Below are positions 25,067-34,700 of a stretch of DNA of 56,152 nucleotides, piece after piece. The position numbers and the translations under genes are program-made. The stretch covers positions 1 through 56,152 of the forward strand of contig CAZUWF010000015.1 in the NCBI GenBank assembly GCA_964624065.1. The letters are read 5' to 3'. Under the pieces are notes generated by a model. The model did no database searches, had not been told where the DNA came from, and saw only the letters and a list, made by a program, of their open reading frames with translations. This DNA is from UBA7960 sp964624065 (GTDB taxonomy: Bacteria > Bacteroidota > Bacteroidia > Bacteroidales > UBA7960). Positions within the stretch are counted from its first letter, which is position 1. Each line of letters starts with the position of its first letter.

Positions 25067-25936
25067 ATGTTGGGCATTTCACTGCTACAGGATCAGAAAA
25101 CCCTAAATCTTAATGGCAAAGTTATTAATTTATCTTCACCATTGGTTATGGGTATTTTAAATATTACCCCTGATTCTTTTTTTGATGGAGGCAAGTACCT
25201 AGGCCTAGATGCTGCACTTGAAAGGACCTCTGAGCTAATCGAGCAAGGAGCTGACATAATCGATGTTGGAGCCGCTTCTACGCGCCCCGGAGCAGAGTTA
25301 ATTAACTGGAGAACGGAAGTAAACCGGCTTTTACCCGTGGTTAAGGAACTGGTTTCCTCGTTTCCCGGAATTAATATTTCGGTTGATACCTACAATTCCA
25401 AAACCGCCCGTGGGGCCGTTGAAAGTGGTGCTTGCATGATTAACGATGTTTCGGCCGGCGACATTGATCCTGAAATGTTCGTAACCATTGCCGATCTGAA
25501 AGTGCCCTACCTATTGATGCATATGAAGGGCATTCCAAACAATATGCAGCAAAATGCTGTTTACCAAGACATTTTTAAGGAAATTGCTCCATATTTCTAT
25601 GGTAAGGTAGAACGTCTAATTGACCTTGGTGTTAATGACATAATCATTGACCCAGGCTTTGGTTTCGGCAAAACCCTTGACCAAAACTACGAAATACTTG
25701 GTTTGTTGCCTTATTTCAAGATTTTCGACCGGCCTCTGTTGGTTGGGCTATCACGCAAGTCAATGGCCTACAAATTATTGAATACTGAATCAAAAGATGC
25801 CCTGAATGCAACTACGGCCCTAAATACCATAGCACTTCTCAACGGTGCAAACATTTTGAGGGTTCACGATGTTCGACAAGCAAGAGAGGCAATCACCATT
25901 GTCGAAAAATATATGGAGCAAAAGCAAAAAGATTAA
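25067..25936 (+). CDS. folP: Dihydropteroate synthase
   Basis: 289 residues. The TIM-barrel signatures are present: V-M-G-I-L-N-I-T-P-D-S-F-F-D-G-G (about 27-42, pterin/diphosphate loop), D-V-G-A-A-S-T-R-P-G-A (about 66-76, loop 2 with the T-R-P sulfonamide-site motif), I-N-D-V-S-A-G near 125, M-H-M-K-G near 150, D-P-G-F-G-F-G-K near 200, G-L-S-R-K-S near 227, and L-R-V-H-D-V near the C-terminus. It condenses 6-hydroxymethyl-dihydropterin diphosphate with p-aminobenzoate in folate synthesis. Length is normal. The next gene on the strand is cdaA after 179 bp. Confidence 0.97.
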   Translation: MLGISLLQDQKTLNLNGKVINLSSPLVMGILNITPDSFFDGGKYLGLDAALERTSELIEQGADIIDVGAASTRPGAELINWRTEVNRLLPVVKELVSSFPGINISVDTYNSKTARGAVESGACMINDVSAGDIDPEMFVTIADLKVPYLLMHMKGIPNNMQQNAVYQDIFKEIAPYFYGKVERLIDLGVNDIIIDPGFGFGKTLDQNYEILGLLPYFKIFDRPLLVGLSRKSMAYKLLNTESKDALNATTALNTIALLNGANILRVHDVRQAREAITIVEKYMEQKQKD

Positions 25937-26115
25937 TTTTGCCCCAAACGAAACAAAAGCTCTTGTTACAAAAAACGGCCAGCGAAGTCCAAAGCCGAAA
26001 GCCAATATTTAAAAACAGTGATCAGTAATCCGGGATTGTGTTTTTTTGCCTACATTCAATTGTTTAAGTCAATCAACTGCAGCCTAACCCAAAAACCTAC
26101 CAACCAATTAGCCAA

Positions 26116-26910
26116 ATGCAACCCTTCTCACTTTTCTTTTCCTTGCGCCTTTTAGATGTCATTGACATCCTTTTGGTTGCCCTGATTCTATTTCAGATAT
26201 TCTTGCTCATAAGGGGTACCGGAGCGATAAGCATCTTGATAGGTATATTGTCGGTCTATATCGTCTATTGGATGGTTGGGTTTTTCGAAATGAAACTTCT
26301 TTCGGCAATTCTTTCGCAATTTGTTAGCTTGGGCGTAATTGCATTAATTATTGTTTTCCAACCCGAGCTTCGAAGGTACCTTTTGATGTTGGGAAACAAG
26401 AGCTTCATCAAACGGGGCTCAGAAAATCTTTTTAGTAAAATTTTGAAAAACGAAGAAGCCGCAAAACTGGATATTTTTCAGATAGTTTTAGCCTGTACCC
26501 GAATGTCAAACAGCAACACGGGCGTACTTATGGTATTGACCAAAGAAAACGACCTGCGGCAGGTAGTTGAAACCGGCCAGGAAATAAATGCCTCAATTTC
26601 ATCGCAACTTCTCGAAACCATTTTTTTTAAAAACACTCCAATGCACGACGGGGCAGTTATTATTTCAAACAACAAAGTGGTGGCCGCCAAATGTGTTTTG
26701 CCAGTTTCGGAAAACCAAGAAATTCCCTCAACAATGGGGTTGAGGCACCGAGCAGCCACGGGTGTAACCGAACAATCGGATGCAATCGCAATTGTTGTAA
26801 GCGAGCAAACAGGCAAGATTGCCACCTTCAAGCAGGGCAAGATACGAACCAATGTCAAACCCGAAGACCTGAAATCAATGTTAATTAAGGAGTTCTGGGA
26901 AAAGGAGTGA
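26116..26910 (+). CDS. cdaA: Diadenylate cyclase CdaA
   Basis: 264 residues. Three N-terminal membrane helices (about 12-90) are followed by the DAC domain with M-H-D-G-A-V-I-I (DGA motif, near 177) and G-L-R-H-R-A-A (RHR motif, near 212). It makes cyclic di-AMP from two ATP at the membrane, controlling osmolyte transport and cell-wall homeostasis. Its CdaR-like regulator, common next to cdaA in Firmicutes, is absent. The folP-cdaA order is familiar in Bacteroidota. The hydrophobic N-terminus starts near the ATG at 26116, which I keep as start. Confidence 0.95.
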   Translation: MQPFSLFFSLRLLDVIDILLVALILFQIFLLIRGTGAISILIGILSVYIVYWMVGFFEMKLLSAILSQFVSLGVIALIIVFQPELRRYLLMLGNKSFIKRGSENLFSKILKNEEAAKLDIFQIVLACTRMSNSNTGVLMVLTKENDLRQVVETGQEINASISSQLLETIFFKNTPMHDGAVIISNNKVVAAKCVLPVSENQEIPSTMGLRHRAATGVTEQSDAIAIVVSEQTGKIATFKQGKIRTNVKPEDLKSMLIKEFWEKE

Positions 26911-27087
26911 ATTGGGTATTTTTAATTACCAAAACCTAAGAGTTTAAAATTCACACCCACCAATTGATAATAAAAGCCAACTGCCGGAGGTTAATACCGT
27001 ACAGCCCCTTATATTTGGCAATATTAAAAAAGGCCGATTGGTAATAGCCAACATTCAACAGTCTGCCTGCTGATGGCTGATACCCGA

Positions 27088-27120
27088 TTGCCGATCACTG
27101 GAAACAAATTTGTACTTTTG
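27088..27120 (+). promoter_or_regulatory. Candidate promoter of ychF
   Basis: TTG at 27088-27090 and TACTTTTG at 27113-27120 are 22 nt apart, slightly long for the consensus. The -7 box lies 27 nt upstream of the ATG at 27148 and supports that start over the upstream ATG at 27073. Confidence 0.5.
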
Positions 27121-27147
27121 CGCCTATTAAATTCTAAAAAATTTCTA

Positions 27148-28233
27148 ATGTCATTAAATTGCGGGTTGGTAGGTTTGACTGGAAGCGGTAAGACTACCCT
27201 TTTCAATTCGTTTCAAAAAGGCTCACGTCCCTCGGGACAAGTAAGTGGCAAGGCAAACCTGGGTCAGGTTGAGGTTCCTGACCCAAGGTTGGACGCCATA
27301 GCCGCTATCGTTAAACCTGCAAGGGTAGTTAGAACAACCGTCGAAATCATTGACCTTCCGGGGCTAACAAAAGGCGGCGCCACCCAAAAGGGTGCAGGAC
27401 AGTTTCTTGCAGAAATAAGGCAAACAGATGCCATCATACACGTTCTTAGATGTTTTGATGATGACACGGTGCCGCATGTTGAGGGCTCTGTCAACCCACT
27501 GCGCGACAAAGAAACCATTGATTTGGAGTTAGTAGCCAAAGACCTGGAAACCCTTGAGAAGAAGCTGCAGAAGTACGACAAGCTTTCGCGCATTGGAGAC
27601 AAGGAGGGCAAAACCGGTTTTGCCATCCTGTCAAACCTTAAGGATCATTTCGAAAATGGTCTTCCCGCGCGAGATTATCCAATTACCGAAAACGAAAAAG
27701 AATACATTGACGATTGCTTTTTCCTTACCATAAAGCCAGTGATCTATGTTTGCAACGTTGACGAGGCGTCAGCCTCCTCCGGAAACAAGTACACGCGGCA
27801 GGTAGAAGGATCAATTAAGTCGGAGGGCGCGTCGATGATAATTGTGGCCGCCGCTGCCGAGGCCGAAATCTCTGCCCTGGATAGTGAAGAAGACAGAGTT
27901 GATTTCCTCAAAGATATGGGTTTGGATGAACCCGGTGTGAACAAGCTAATAAGGGTGGCATACGATACCCTTAGGCTACAAACTTTTTTTACCGAAGGAC
28001 CCAAGGAAGTGAGGGCTTGGACAATCCGCCAAGGAACACTCGCCCCAAAAGCCGCAGGGGTTATACACTCCGACCTCGAAAGGGGCTTTATCAGGGCCGA
28101 GGTGAAACGCTGGGAAGACTTCGTTGAGTTGGGCTCTGAACACGCTTGCAAGCAAGCCGGCAAATTTAGGCTCGAGGGAAAAACTTACGAGGTGAAAGAC
28201 GGTGATATTTTTCACGTGAGGTTTAACGTTTAA
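27148..28233 (+). CDS. ychF: Ribosome-binding ATPase YchF (Obg family)
   Basis: 361 residues from the ATG at 27148; the longer frame from 27073 adds 25 residues that precede the invariant N-terminus and overlap the promoter. The P-loop is G-L-T-G-S-G-K-T-T (standard YchF has P-N-x-G-K-S-T, so the loop is slightly altered). G3 is D-L-P-G-L, G4 is N-V-D-E (the N-x-x-E form that gives ATP rather than GTP preference). A coiled-coil insert lies near 130-200 and a C-terminal TGS domain ends in G-D-I-F-H-V-R-F-N-V. Cytosolic; it binds 70S ribosomes and is linked to stress responses. Confidence 0.95.
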   Translation: MSLNCGLVGLTGSGKTTLFNSFQKGSRPSGQVSGKANLGQVEVPDPRLDAIAAIVKPARVVRTTVEIIDLPGLTKGGATQKGAGQFLAEIRQTDAIIHVLRCFDDDTVPHVEGSVNPLRDKETIDLELVAKDLETLEKKLQKYDKLSRIGDKEGKTGFAILSNLKDHFENGLPARDYPITENEKEYIDDCFFLTIKPVIYVCNVDEASASSGNKYTRQVEGSIKSEGASMIIVAAAAEAEISALDSEEDRVDFLKDMGLDEPGVNKLIRVAYDTLRLQTFFTEGPKEVRAWTIRQGTLAPKAAGVIHSDLERGFIRAEVKRWEDFVELGSEHACKQAGKFRLEGKTYEVKDGDIFHVRFNV

Positions 28234-28266
28234 GGGTCGATTTCTGAAGGTTAAATTATTTTACAA

Positions 28267-29427
28267 GTGCAAAAATACAATCAAAGAGGGGTTTCGGCAA
28301 CCAAGGAAGAGGTTCACCACGCAATAAGGAACATTAACAAGGGTTTGTTTCCAATGGCGTTTTGCAAGGTTACGCCCGATTTTCTTGGTGGTAATGAAAG
28401 CTACTGCAACATCATGCATGCCGATGGTGCCGGAACTAAGTCTTCGTTGGCATACATTTATTGGAAAGAAACCGGAGACCTGTCGGTTTGGAGAGGCATT
28501 GCCCAGGATGCCATTGTAATGAATACTGACGATTTGTTGTGTGCAGGTGCTGTTGAAAATCTCTTGCTTGCGTCAACAATAGGCCGCAATAGGAGGCTGG
28601 TGCCAGGTGAGGTTATTTCTGAAATAATCAATGGCACCGAGGAGTTCTTGGAGCAAATGCGCGATTTTGGTGTAAACATAGTCCTTACGGGCGGCGAAAC
28701 CGCCGATGTGGGCGATTTGGTGCGCACCATTATAGTAGATTCTACTGTTATTAGCCGACTTCCCAAAGCAGAGGTAATTACCAACGAGCGTATTGCCCCG
28801 GGTGATGTTATAGTTGGATTAGCATCATTTGGCCAGGCAACCTACGAAAACTACTACAATAGCGGGATTGGGTCAAACGGGCTCACCTCTGCTCGCCATG
28901 ATGTGTTTTCAAGCATTTATGCAACAAAATATCCCGAAAGTTTCGACAATGACCTTGACCCATCGGTTGTTTACTGTGGGAAGTATAGGATTACAGATAG
29001 GGTAGAGGGCTTTCCACTTGATGCCGGAAAAATGGTGCTTTCGCCCACTCGAACTTATGTACCAGTAATGAAAATGGTTTTCAAGGAAATGAAAAGACAT
29101 GTACACGGTATGGTTCATTGCAGCGGAGGCGGCCAAACCAAAGTAATGAAATTCGTTGATAACCTACACGTGATAAAGGACAACTTATTCGCACCTCCCA
29201 CCGTTTTCCAGGTTATTCAAGGGGAATCCAAAGCCCCGCTAAGGGAATTGTACCAGGTTTTCAATATGGGTCACAGACTCGAGATTTTTGTCCGGCCCGA
29301 TGTTGCCCAAGACCTGATTGATATTGTTGCTATCTTCAACGTTGATGCCAAAATAATTGGCCGCTGCGAACCTTTTAAAGGCAAAAAACTAACTATTGTT
29401 GCTCAAGACCAAGTACTTGGCTATTAA
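28267..29427 (+). CDS. purM: Phosphoribosylformylglycinamidine cyclo-ligase (AIR synthase)
   Basis: 386 residues with a GTG start at 28267, 33 bp after ychF. It is the PurM-like form common in Bacteroidota: Y-x-Q-R-G-V-S-A-T-K-E at the start, H-A-D-G-A-G-T-K-S-S-L-A (about 48-60), D-D-L-L-C-A-G-A near 90, T-G-G-E-T-A-D-V-G-D near 140, and G-L-A-S-F-G near 180. The second domain has H-C-S-G-G-G-Q-T-K and F-N-M-G-H-R-L-E. It closes the imidazole ring from FGAM using ATP, the fifth step of purine synthesis. The sequence differs from the gammaproteobacterial PurM in length, as expected for this group. No other pur genes are nearby. Confidence 0.92.
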   Translation: MQKYNQRGVSATKEEVHHAIRNINKGLFPMAFCKVTPDFLGGNESYCNIMHADGAGTKSSLAYIYWKETGDLSVWRGIAQDAIVMNTDDLLCAGAVENLLLASTIGRNRRLVPGEVISEIINGTEEFLEQMRDFGVNIVLTGGETADVGDLVRTIIVDSTVISRLPKAEVITNERIAPGDVIVGLASFGQATYENYYNSGIGSNGLTSARHDVFSSIYATKYPESFDNDLDPSVVYCGKYRITDRVEGFPLDAGKMVLSPTRTYVPVMKMVFKEMKRHVHGMVHCSGGGQTKVMKFVDNLHVIKDNLFAPPTVFQVIQGESKAPLRELYQVFNMGHRLEIFVRPDVAQDLIDIVAIFNVDAKIIGRCEPFKGKKLTIVAQDQVLGY

Positions 29428-29623
29428 TTTGTGATTTATTGGGGATCTGAGTGTTTGGTGGCAGATCGAATTTAAGGGGTAATGACGAATAGGTGTTGAT
29501 ATTCCACTTACCAACTGCTTGGTTCCGTATACCCAAGAAAGGCAATATCCAATAGCCAAAACATTATCCCACAAAGCTAAGGGTCAAGATCAATTAGCTG
29601 TAAGCTTTAAGCTAAAAATTTCG

Positions 29624-29631
29624 TACTTTTG
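29624..29631 (+). promoter_or_regulatory. Candidate -7 box of prfA
   Basis: TACTTTTG matches TAnnTTTG exactly and lies 20 nt upstream of the ATG at 29651. It is preceded at 29596-29616 by a short TTAGCT/AGCTAA inverted repeat; no clear -33 TTG. Confidence 0.4.
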
Positions 29632-29650
29632 CAGCCAAAAAATAAAAAAA

Positions 29651-30727
29651 ATGTTGCTACATAAACTAGAGGCTATAAACCAACGCTACGAAGATGTCGG
29701 GAGGTTAATAACTCAACCCGATGCTATGTCGGATATGAAGAGGTACATAGCCCTAAACAAAGAATACAAAGATCTGGGGCCAATAATTGCCGCTTATAAG
29801 GAATACAAGAATGTTTGCGATAACATACTTACGGCCAAGGAAATTCTTCAGACCGAAAAAGATCCCGAATTTCGTGAAATGGCAAAGGCTGAGCTTGACG
29901 AATTAACCTCCCGTGAGGAAGAAATGCAAGAGGAGATTAGGATTTTGCTCATACCTGCCGACCCACAGGATGATAAAAATGCGATTGTGGAAATAAGGGC
30001 TGGGACAGGTGGAGATGAAGCTGCCATTTTTGCAGGCGATCTTTATAGAATGTATCAGAAATTCTGCGAAAGGAGCGGTTGGAAAACCGAATTGGTTGAC
30101 CTTAACGAAGGCACCTCAGGTGGATTCAAAGAGGTGATTTTCAATGTAAAAGGCGAAGGTGTTTATGGGATTTTGAAGTACGAATCGGGGGTTCATCGTG
30201 TGCAAAGAGTGCCGCAAACCGAAACCCAGGGCCGTGTTCATACCTCAGCCGCAACCGTGGCCGTGCTTCCTGAAGCCGATGAGTTTGACGTGGATTTGAA
30301 ACAGAGTGACATTAGGAAGGAAACCTTCTGTTCTTCAGGCCCAGGTGGCCAGTCGGTAAACACTACCTATTCGGCGGTTAGGCTAACACACATACCAACA
30401 GGAATTGTTGTTTCGATGCAAGATCAAAAATCGCAGATAAAGAACTTGGAAAAAGCAATGCAAATACTCCGAACCAGGTTATACGACTTGGAGTACAAAA
30501 AGTATCTTGATGAGATTTCGTCGAAGCGTAAAACTATGGTATCTACAGGTGATAGGTCTGCTAAAATTAGAACCTACAACTATCCTCAAGGTAGGGTTAC
30601 CGACCACCGCATTGGTCTTACCCTTTACAACCTTCCGGTAACTATGGATGGAGACATCCAGGAAATTATTGATGCATTGCAGGTTGCCGAGAATGCCGAA
30701 AAGCTCAAGGAGGGCGTAACCCAATAA
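29651..30727 (+). CDS. prfA: Peptide chain release factor 1
   Basis: 358 residues from the ATG at 29651. An upstream in-frame start at 29519 would add 44 residues that overlap the -7 box, so it is rejected. Domain order: helical N-terminal domain, a recognition domain with R-V-P-Q-T-E (the P-x-T tripeptide specific to RF1, reading UAA/UAG) near 185, the catalytic loop S-G-P-G-G-Q-S-V-N near 230, and a C-terminal D-x-x-I-x-x-L sequence. It hydrolyses peptidyl-tRNA on the ribosome at UAA and UAG. Three nucleotides separate it from pyrF, so the pair is co-transcribed. Confidence 0.97.
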   Translation: MLLHKLEAINQRYEDVGRLITQPDAMSDMKRYIALNKEYKDLGPIIAAYKEYKNVCDNILTAKEILQTEKDPEFREMAKAELDELTSREEEMQEEIRILLIPADPQDDKNAIVEIRAGTGGDEAAIFAGDLYRMYQKFCERSGWKTELVDLNEGTSGGFKEVIFNVKGEGVYGILKYESGVHRVQRVPQTETQGRVHTSAATVAVLPEADEFDVDLKQSDIRKETFCSSGPGGQSVNTTYSAVRLTHIPTGIVVSMQDQKSQIKNLEKAMQILRTRLYDLEYKKYLDEISSKRKTMVSTGDRSAKIRTYNYPQGRVTDHRIGLTLYNLPVTMDGDIQEIIDALQVAENAEKLKEGVTQ

Positions 30728-30730
30728 ATT

Positions 30731-31579
30731 ATGACCCGCGATCAACTGGTTGGCCTGATCAAAAAGAAGAAATCCTACCTTTGCGTGGGCCTCGACCCTG
30801 ATCTCGAGAAAATTCCCCCGGTCATTAAGGACCATTTAGATGATCCCATTTTTGGGTTCAACAGGGCCATCATTGACGCTACACTTCAATATGCCGTGGC
30901 ATATAAGCTAAATCTTGCATTTTACGAGTGTCAAGGCAGCAAAGGTTGGGAAAGCCTTGAAAAATCCATCAAATACATTAAAGATCAAGGTGGGGGCCAG
31001 GCTTTTGCTATTGCCGACGCCAAACGCGGCGACATTGGAAATACTGCTCGATTATATGCCGAAACTTTTTTTGATAAACTTCAGTTCGATGCAGTAACTG
31101 TTAATCCCTTTATGGGTAGGGACTCTGTAGAACCTTTTACGGGCTTTGACGAAAAATGGGCGGTTGTTCTTGGCCTAACCTCAAACCCGGGTGCTCACGA
31201 TTTTCAAATTTCGGAGTCGGCTGCCGAGAATGAATTAGTTCATCCCTTTGAGGTGATTATGCGAAAATGCACCAACTGGGGAACCCCAGACAACCTTATG
31301 TTCGTGGTGGGCGCCACAAGGGGCACATTGATAAAGAAAGCACGTGCTGCAGCACCAACCCACTTTTTTTTGGTGCCCGGCGTCGGAACCCAAGGCGGCA
31401 GCCTGCAAGAGGTTTCAGATATTGCTATGACCAAAGATTGCGGACTGCTTGTCAATGTATCCCGACAAATCATTTTTGCCTCCTCAGAACGCGACTTTGA
31501 ACAACGGGCGCAGGAGGTTGCCTCATCTCACCAAAGGCAAATGGAGGTTTTGCTGAGGGAAAAGGGTATTGTGCAGTAA
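30731..31579 (+). CDS. pyrF: Orotidine 5'-phosphate decarboxylase (long form)
   Basis: 282 residues, matching the longer PyrF type. The catalytic motif is I-A-D-A-K-R-G-D-I-G near residues 94-103. C-V-G-L-D-P-D near 18 marks the first strand, N-P-F-M-G-R-D-S near 123, and L-V-P-G-V-G-T-Q-G-G near 216 the phosphate-binding end. It converts OMP to UMP, the last step of UMP synthesis; pyrE lies elsewhere in the window (46642-47283). It follows prfA by 3 bp. 146 bp downstream separate it from the convergent alpha-2-macroglobulin gene. Confidence 0.96.
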   Translation: MTRDQLVGLIKKKKSYLCVGLDPDLEKIPPVIKDHLDDPIFGFNRAIIDATLQYAVAYKLNLAFYECQGSKGWESLEKSIKYIKDQGGGQAFAIADAKRGDIGNTARLYAETFFDKLQFDAVTVNPFMGRDSVEPFTGFDEKWAVVLGLTSNPGAHDFQISESAAENELVHPFEVIMRKCTNWGTPDNLMFVVGATRGTLIKKARAAAPTHFFLVPGVGTQGGSLQEVSDIAMTKDCGLLVNVSRQIIFASSERDFEQRAQEVASSHQRQMEVLLREKGIVQ

Positions 31580-31725
31580 GGTGGTAACTGCTGGGATAAA
31601 AGCTGGGCGACTCAAAAATCTTAACCCTGCACTTATCATTGTGAGGCAAAGTATTTCATTACTCTAATGCTTTCTCGATCCATCGCTCCACAATTCTATT
31701 TTTTTCAATATTCTACCTTGGTTCA

Positions 31726-34700
31726 TCACTCAATTTCAACCCTCACACCTTCACTGTGGCTGGTGAACTCAGGTGCATACATACACTGGATCGTGGTTAT
31801 TCCGTTAGAGAAATTACCCCTTTGGGACGCAATAAGGTCGTACTCAAACACGTAAGTGCCTTTTTGGAGGTGGTTGATGAAGAAATTCATACTTGCATCC
31901 CTTATGGCAAGGTAGTATCCCAACCCGTGAGACCAACGGTAGCCTGAAAGAACCTCTACTGGCTCGAAGGCCGAAGCCCGCATATCTTTTAAGTGGACGT
32001 AATCCATATCTCGGTCAACCCTTATTTCTATCCTAACTTTTATCCTATCGCCAACCCTAACCTGACCATCCTTTTCCAACGGAACCACCACCCGCTGGTT
32101 TTTTGCGCGTCTTTCAACAAATAGTCTTTTATCAATCTTCAGTGGTGTTTCCTCGAAATGGGTAATTTTATCCATCTGCTCGAAATATTGCCAATATAAA
32201 GATCCCCACGAAACCTGGTCCCTTGTTTTTGTTACTCTAACTGTGCCCATAGAGGGCTTAACCTCGGCTCCGTGCCAAATTTTCTTGAAGTAGCCCGTGC
32301 CGGCCTCTGTTTTTATTTCCGGGTCATTTTGATAATCAATTGTATGGTTACCCAATTTGATTGTGGCAAGGTCATCGTCCGAAAGTATGTCTGTGCCTCT
32401 CATTAGCAATGCATAAACAGCCTCTGTGGTGGCCTTGGTTGTTTTCCAGTCTTGTGTTTGCTTTTGCTTTAGCAGCCACACCTTCATATCGTCAACCAAT
32501 TTTTGGTCCTTTGCTACCTCCTCGAAGGCTTCCATTAGCATAGTATGCGTTTCGATTGGTGCCTGGTGCCAATGAAAGCCCCTGCCGATTTTAAAGTGAG
32601 TTCCAAGTTCGTCGTGCTTGCGGGCGTGTTCGCGCAATGAGGCAATTATTTTTTTGGCTTCGACTTGCTTATCCAATCTATTCAATGCCACAGCCAACAT
32701 TCCTTGGGCGTAGAATCCCTTATTGCGCCAATACTTTTCGGCCTGACCAACATAATAGTTGAACGCCTCCCTTGCATTTTCATCAACGGGATACTCATCG
32801 ATGAAAAACGACCTTCCATACAAATAGTGCATTTGAATGTAGCCAATTTGGTCACTTTGGCGGCATTTGTCATCGCAGCTGGCTTTAAGCTTTTTGTACG
32901 AATCAACCATTTCGGTGTCAATAAATCCAATGGCATTGCGCACCATTTCGTAAGCCCTATTCTCGCTGTTTCTCAAAACTCCAAGCTTTTTCATCTTACC
33001 AAAACCACTAACTATGTGTTGGGTTATGTGCCAGCTTTGGCGCATCCCCGAAAACCAAGGCCAACCGCCATTATGTAGCTGCATTTGGGCAAGTTGTGTC
33101 AATGCCCTGTTGGTTTCGTCGGCCATTTTGTTTAGGTCGAAGAGTAATCCCACCCTTCGCTTACGTTCAGATTCATCCTTGGCCTGTATTAACCAAGGTG
33201 TTTCCTCAATCAGGAGCGATTTTAGCTCTTGATTCTTTTCGAGGTTCGAAATCAAGGCCTTGCTGTCGATGGTGGTATTCCATGAGTCGAAAACCCTTTT
33301 TATTTTTGTATGGGAGTTTGCCACGTGCGATGCCAGCATATTGGCATACAATCGACTAAAAATTTGCTCCGCGCAATCGTAAGGAAATTCCATCAAATAT
33401 GGGAGTGCCTGCACGGCGTACCAACCCGGGTTTGAGGTAAACTCCAAAGTTACCGAATGGTGCCTCAAGGTTATGGAGTTGCCGCTGTCAACAAGCCCTT
33501 TCATCGTGAAATTGGTTTTTCCGGCCTTGTTGACCGGCAATGGCATTGTTTCGGTAACCAACATACGGTTTGTGAGTACCGGAAAAATTCGCTCCTCACC
33601 ATCGGAGTGGTTCTTACCAATTGCCACAATGCGAGTTGCCACAAGCGAAATCCCTTCGGGAACGGAAATCTTCCAGCTAACCGAAGTATTCATCCGTTTA
33701 TCAACCGAAAAATCAACCCTATTTCCCTCTTTGCCAACAAATTGTTCGGTGAGCGAGGCAAGGGTTACCGGGTCGAAAAACTCTATTGTGGCATTTCCCA
33801 CCATGTTCTCGTCAGAAACGTTTGAAATCCTTGCATTAATTTCCATCGCATCGCCTTCTCTTAAAAATCGGGGCAGGTTGGGTGTTACCATTAGCTCCTT
33901 TCGGGTAACCAGATTGGCGGTCACAGTGCCAAACCTCATATCCTTGGTGTGGGCCAGCCCTAAGAAGTTCCAGCGCGTGAGGCTTTCGGGCATAGTGAAT
34001 CTGATATTTAACTCTCCGTTTTGGTCGGCAACTAAGTGCGGGTAAAAGAATGCGGTTTCGTTGAAGTTTGCCCTTATTTGTGGTGCTGGAGGTGGCAAAT
34101 CAACCGAATCATATATATTTAAGGGAGCTTCCAATTGGGTTGAATCAACCTTTTTGGGTTCGTAACCAAGTACTACAACTTCTGCCGAGGATTCCGCTGC
34201 ATCTGTAAAAGCCACATCATTTTCAGCCACAATGCTGGGCACGGCACCTCGAATTGCATATCTAAGATATTCGCCTCCCTTTATTCTTATGCTGGTATGC
34301 TCCAGACCGAACAAATTTATTACGGGAATGCGCGATCCGATTGGACGTGGTTTTGGGTTTAACCCTCCAGAATGGGTTACCCCTGCCTTAATCTCGAAAC
34401 CATCCCCTCCCCATAAAATTCGGGTAGGATAACTTGGTAGGTAAGAAAACGACCAAGTGTTCTTGGCAAAAGCGTCGAGCGATGCATCGTACATTGCTGC
34501 CAATAGCTCTGCTTGGGCCGGTTTGTTTTGATAATCGGCCACCTTCACCTTCCATTCTTCGTGCGAGCCTGGAAGTGTCTTATCCCTAAAGGTCACCAGG
34601 TTTAATGATAGCTCCTTGTTCAGCCAACCCACTTCAATATTTTGCGAATAGGTGTTAATTTGACCGTTTTTCACAAACATCAGGCTCACTGAAATTCCTC

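Noticed and set aside
28208..28221. TTTTTCACGTGAGG resembling part of a parS site
   Set aside because: Only about 11 of 16 positions fit the consensus and it lies inside the end of ychF, so it is probably chance.
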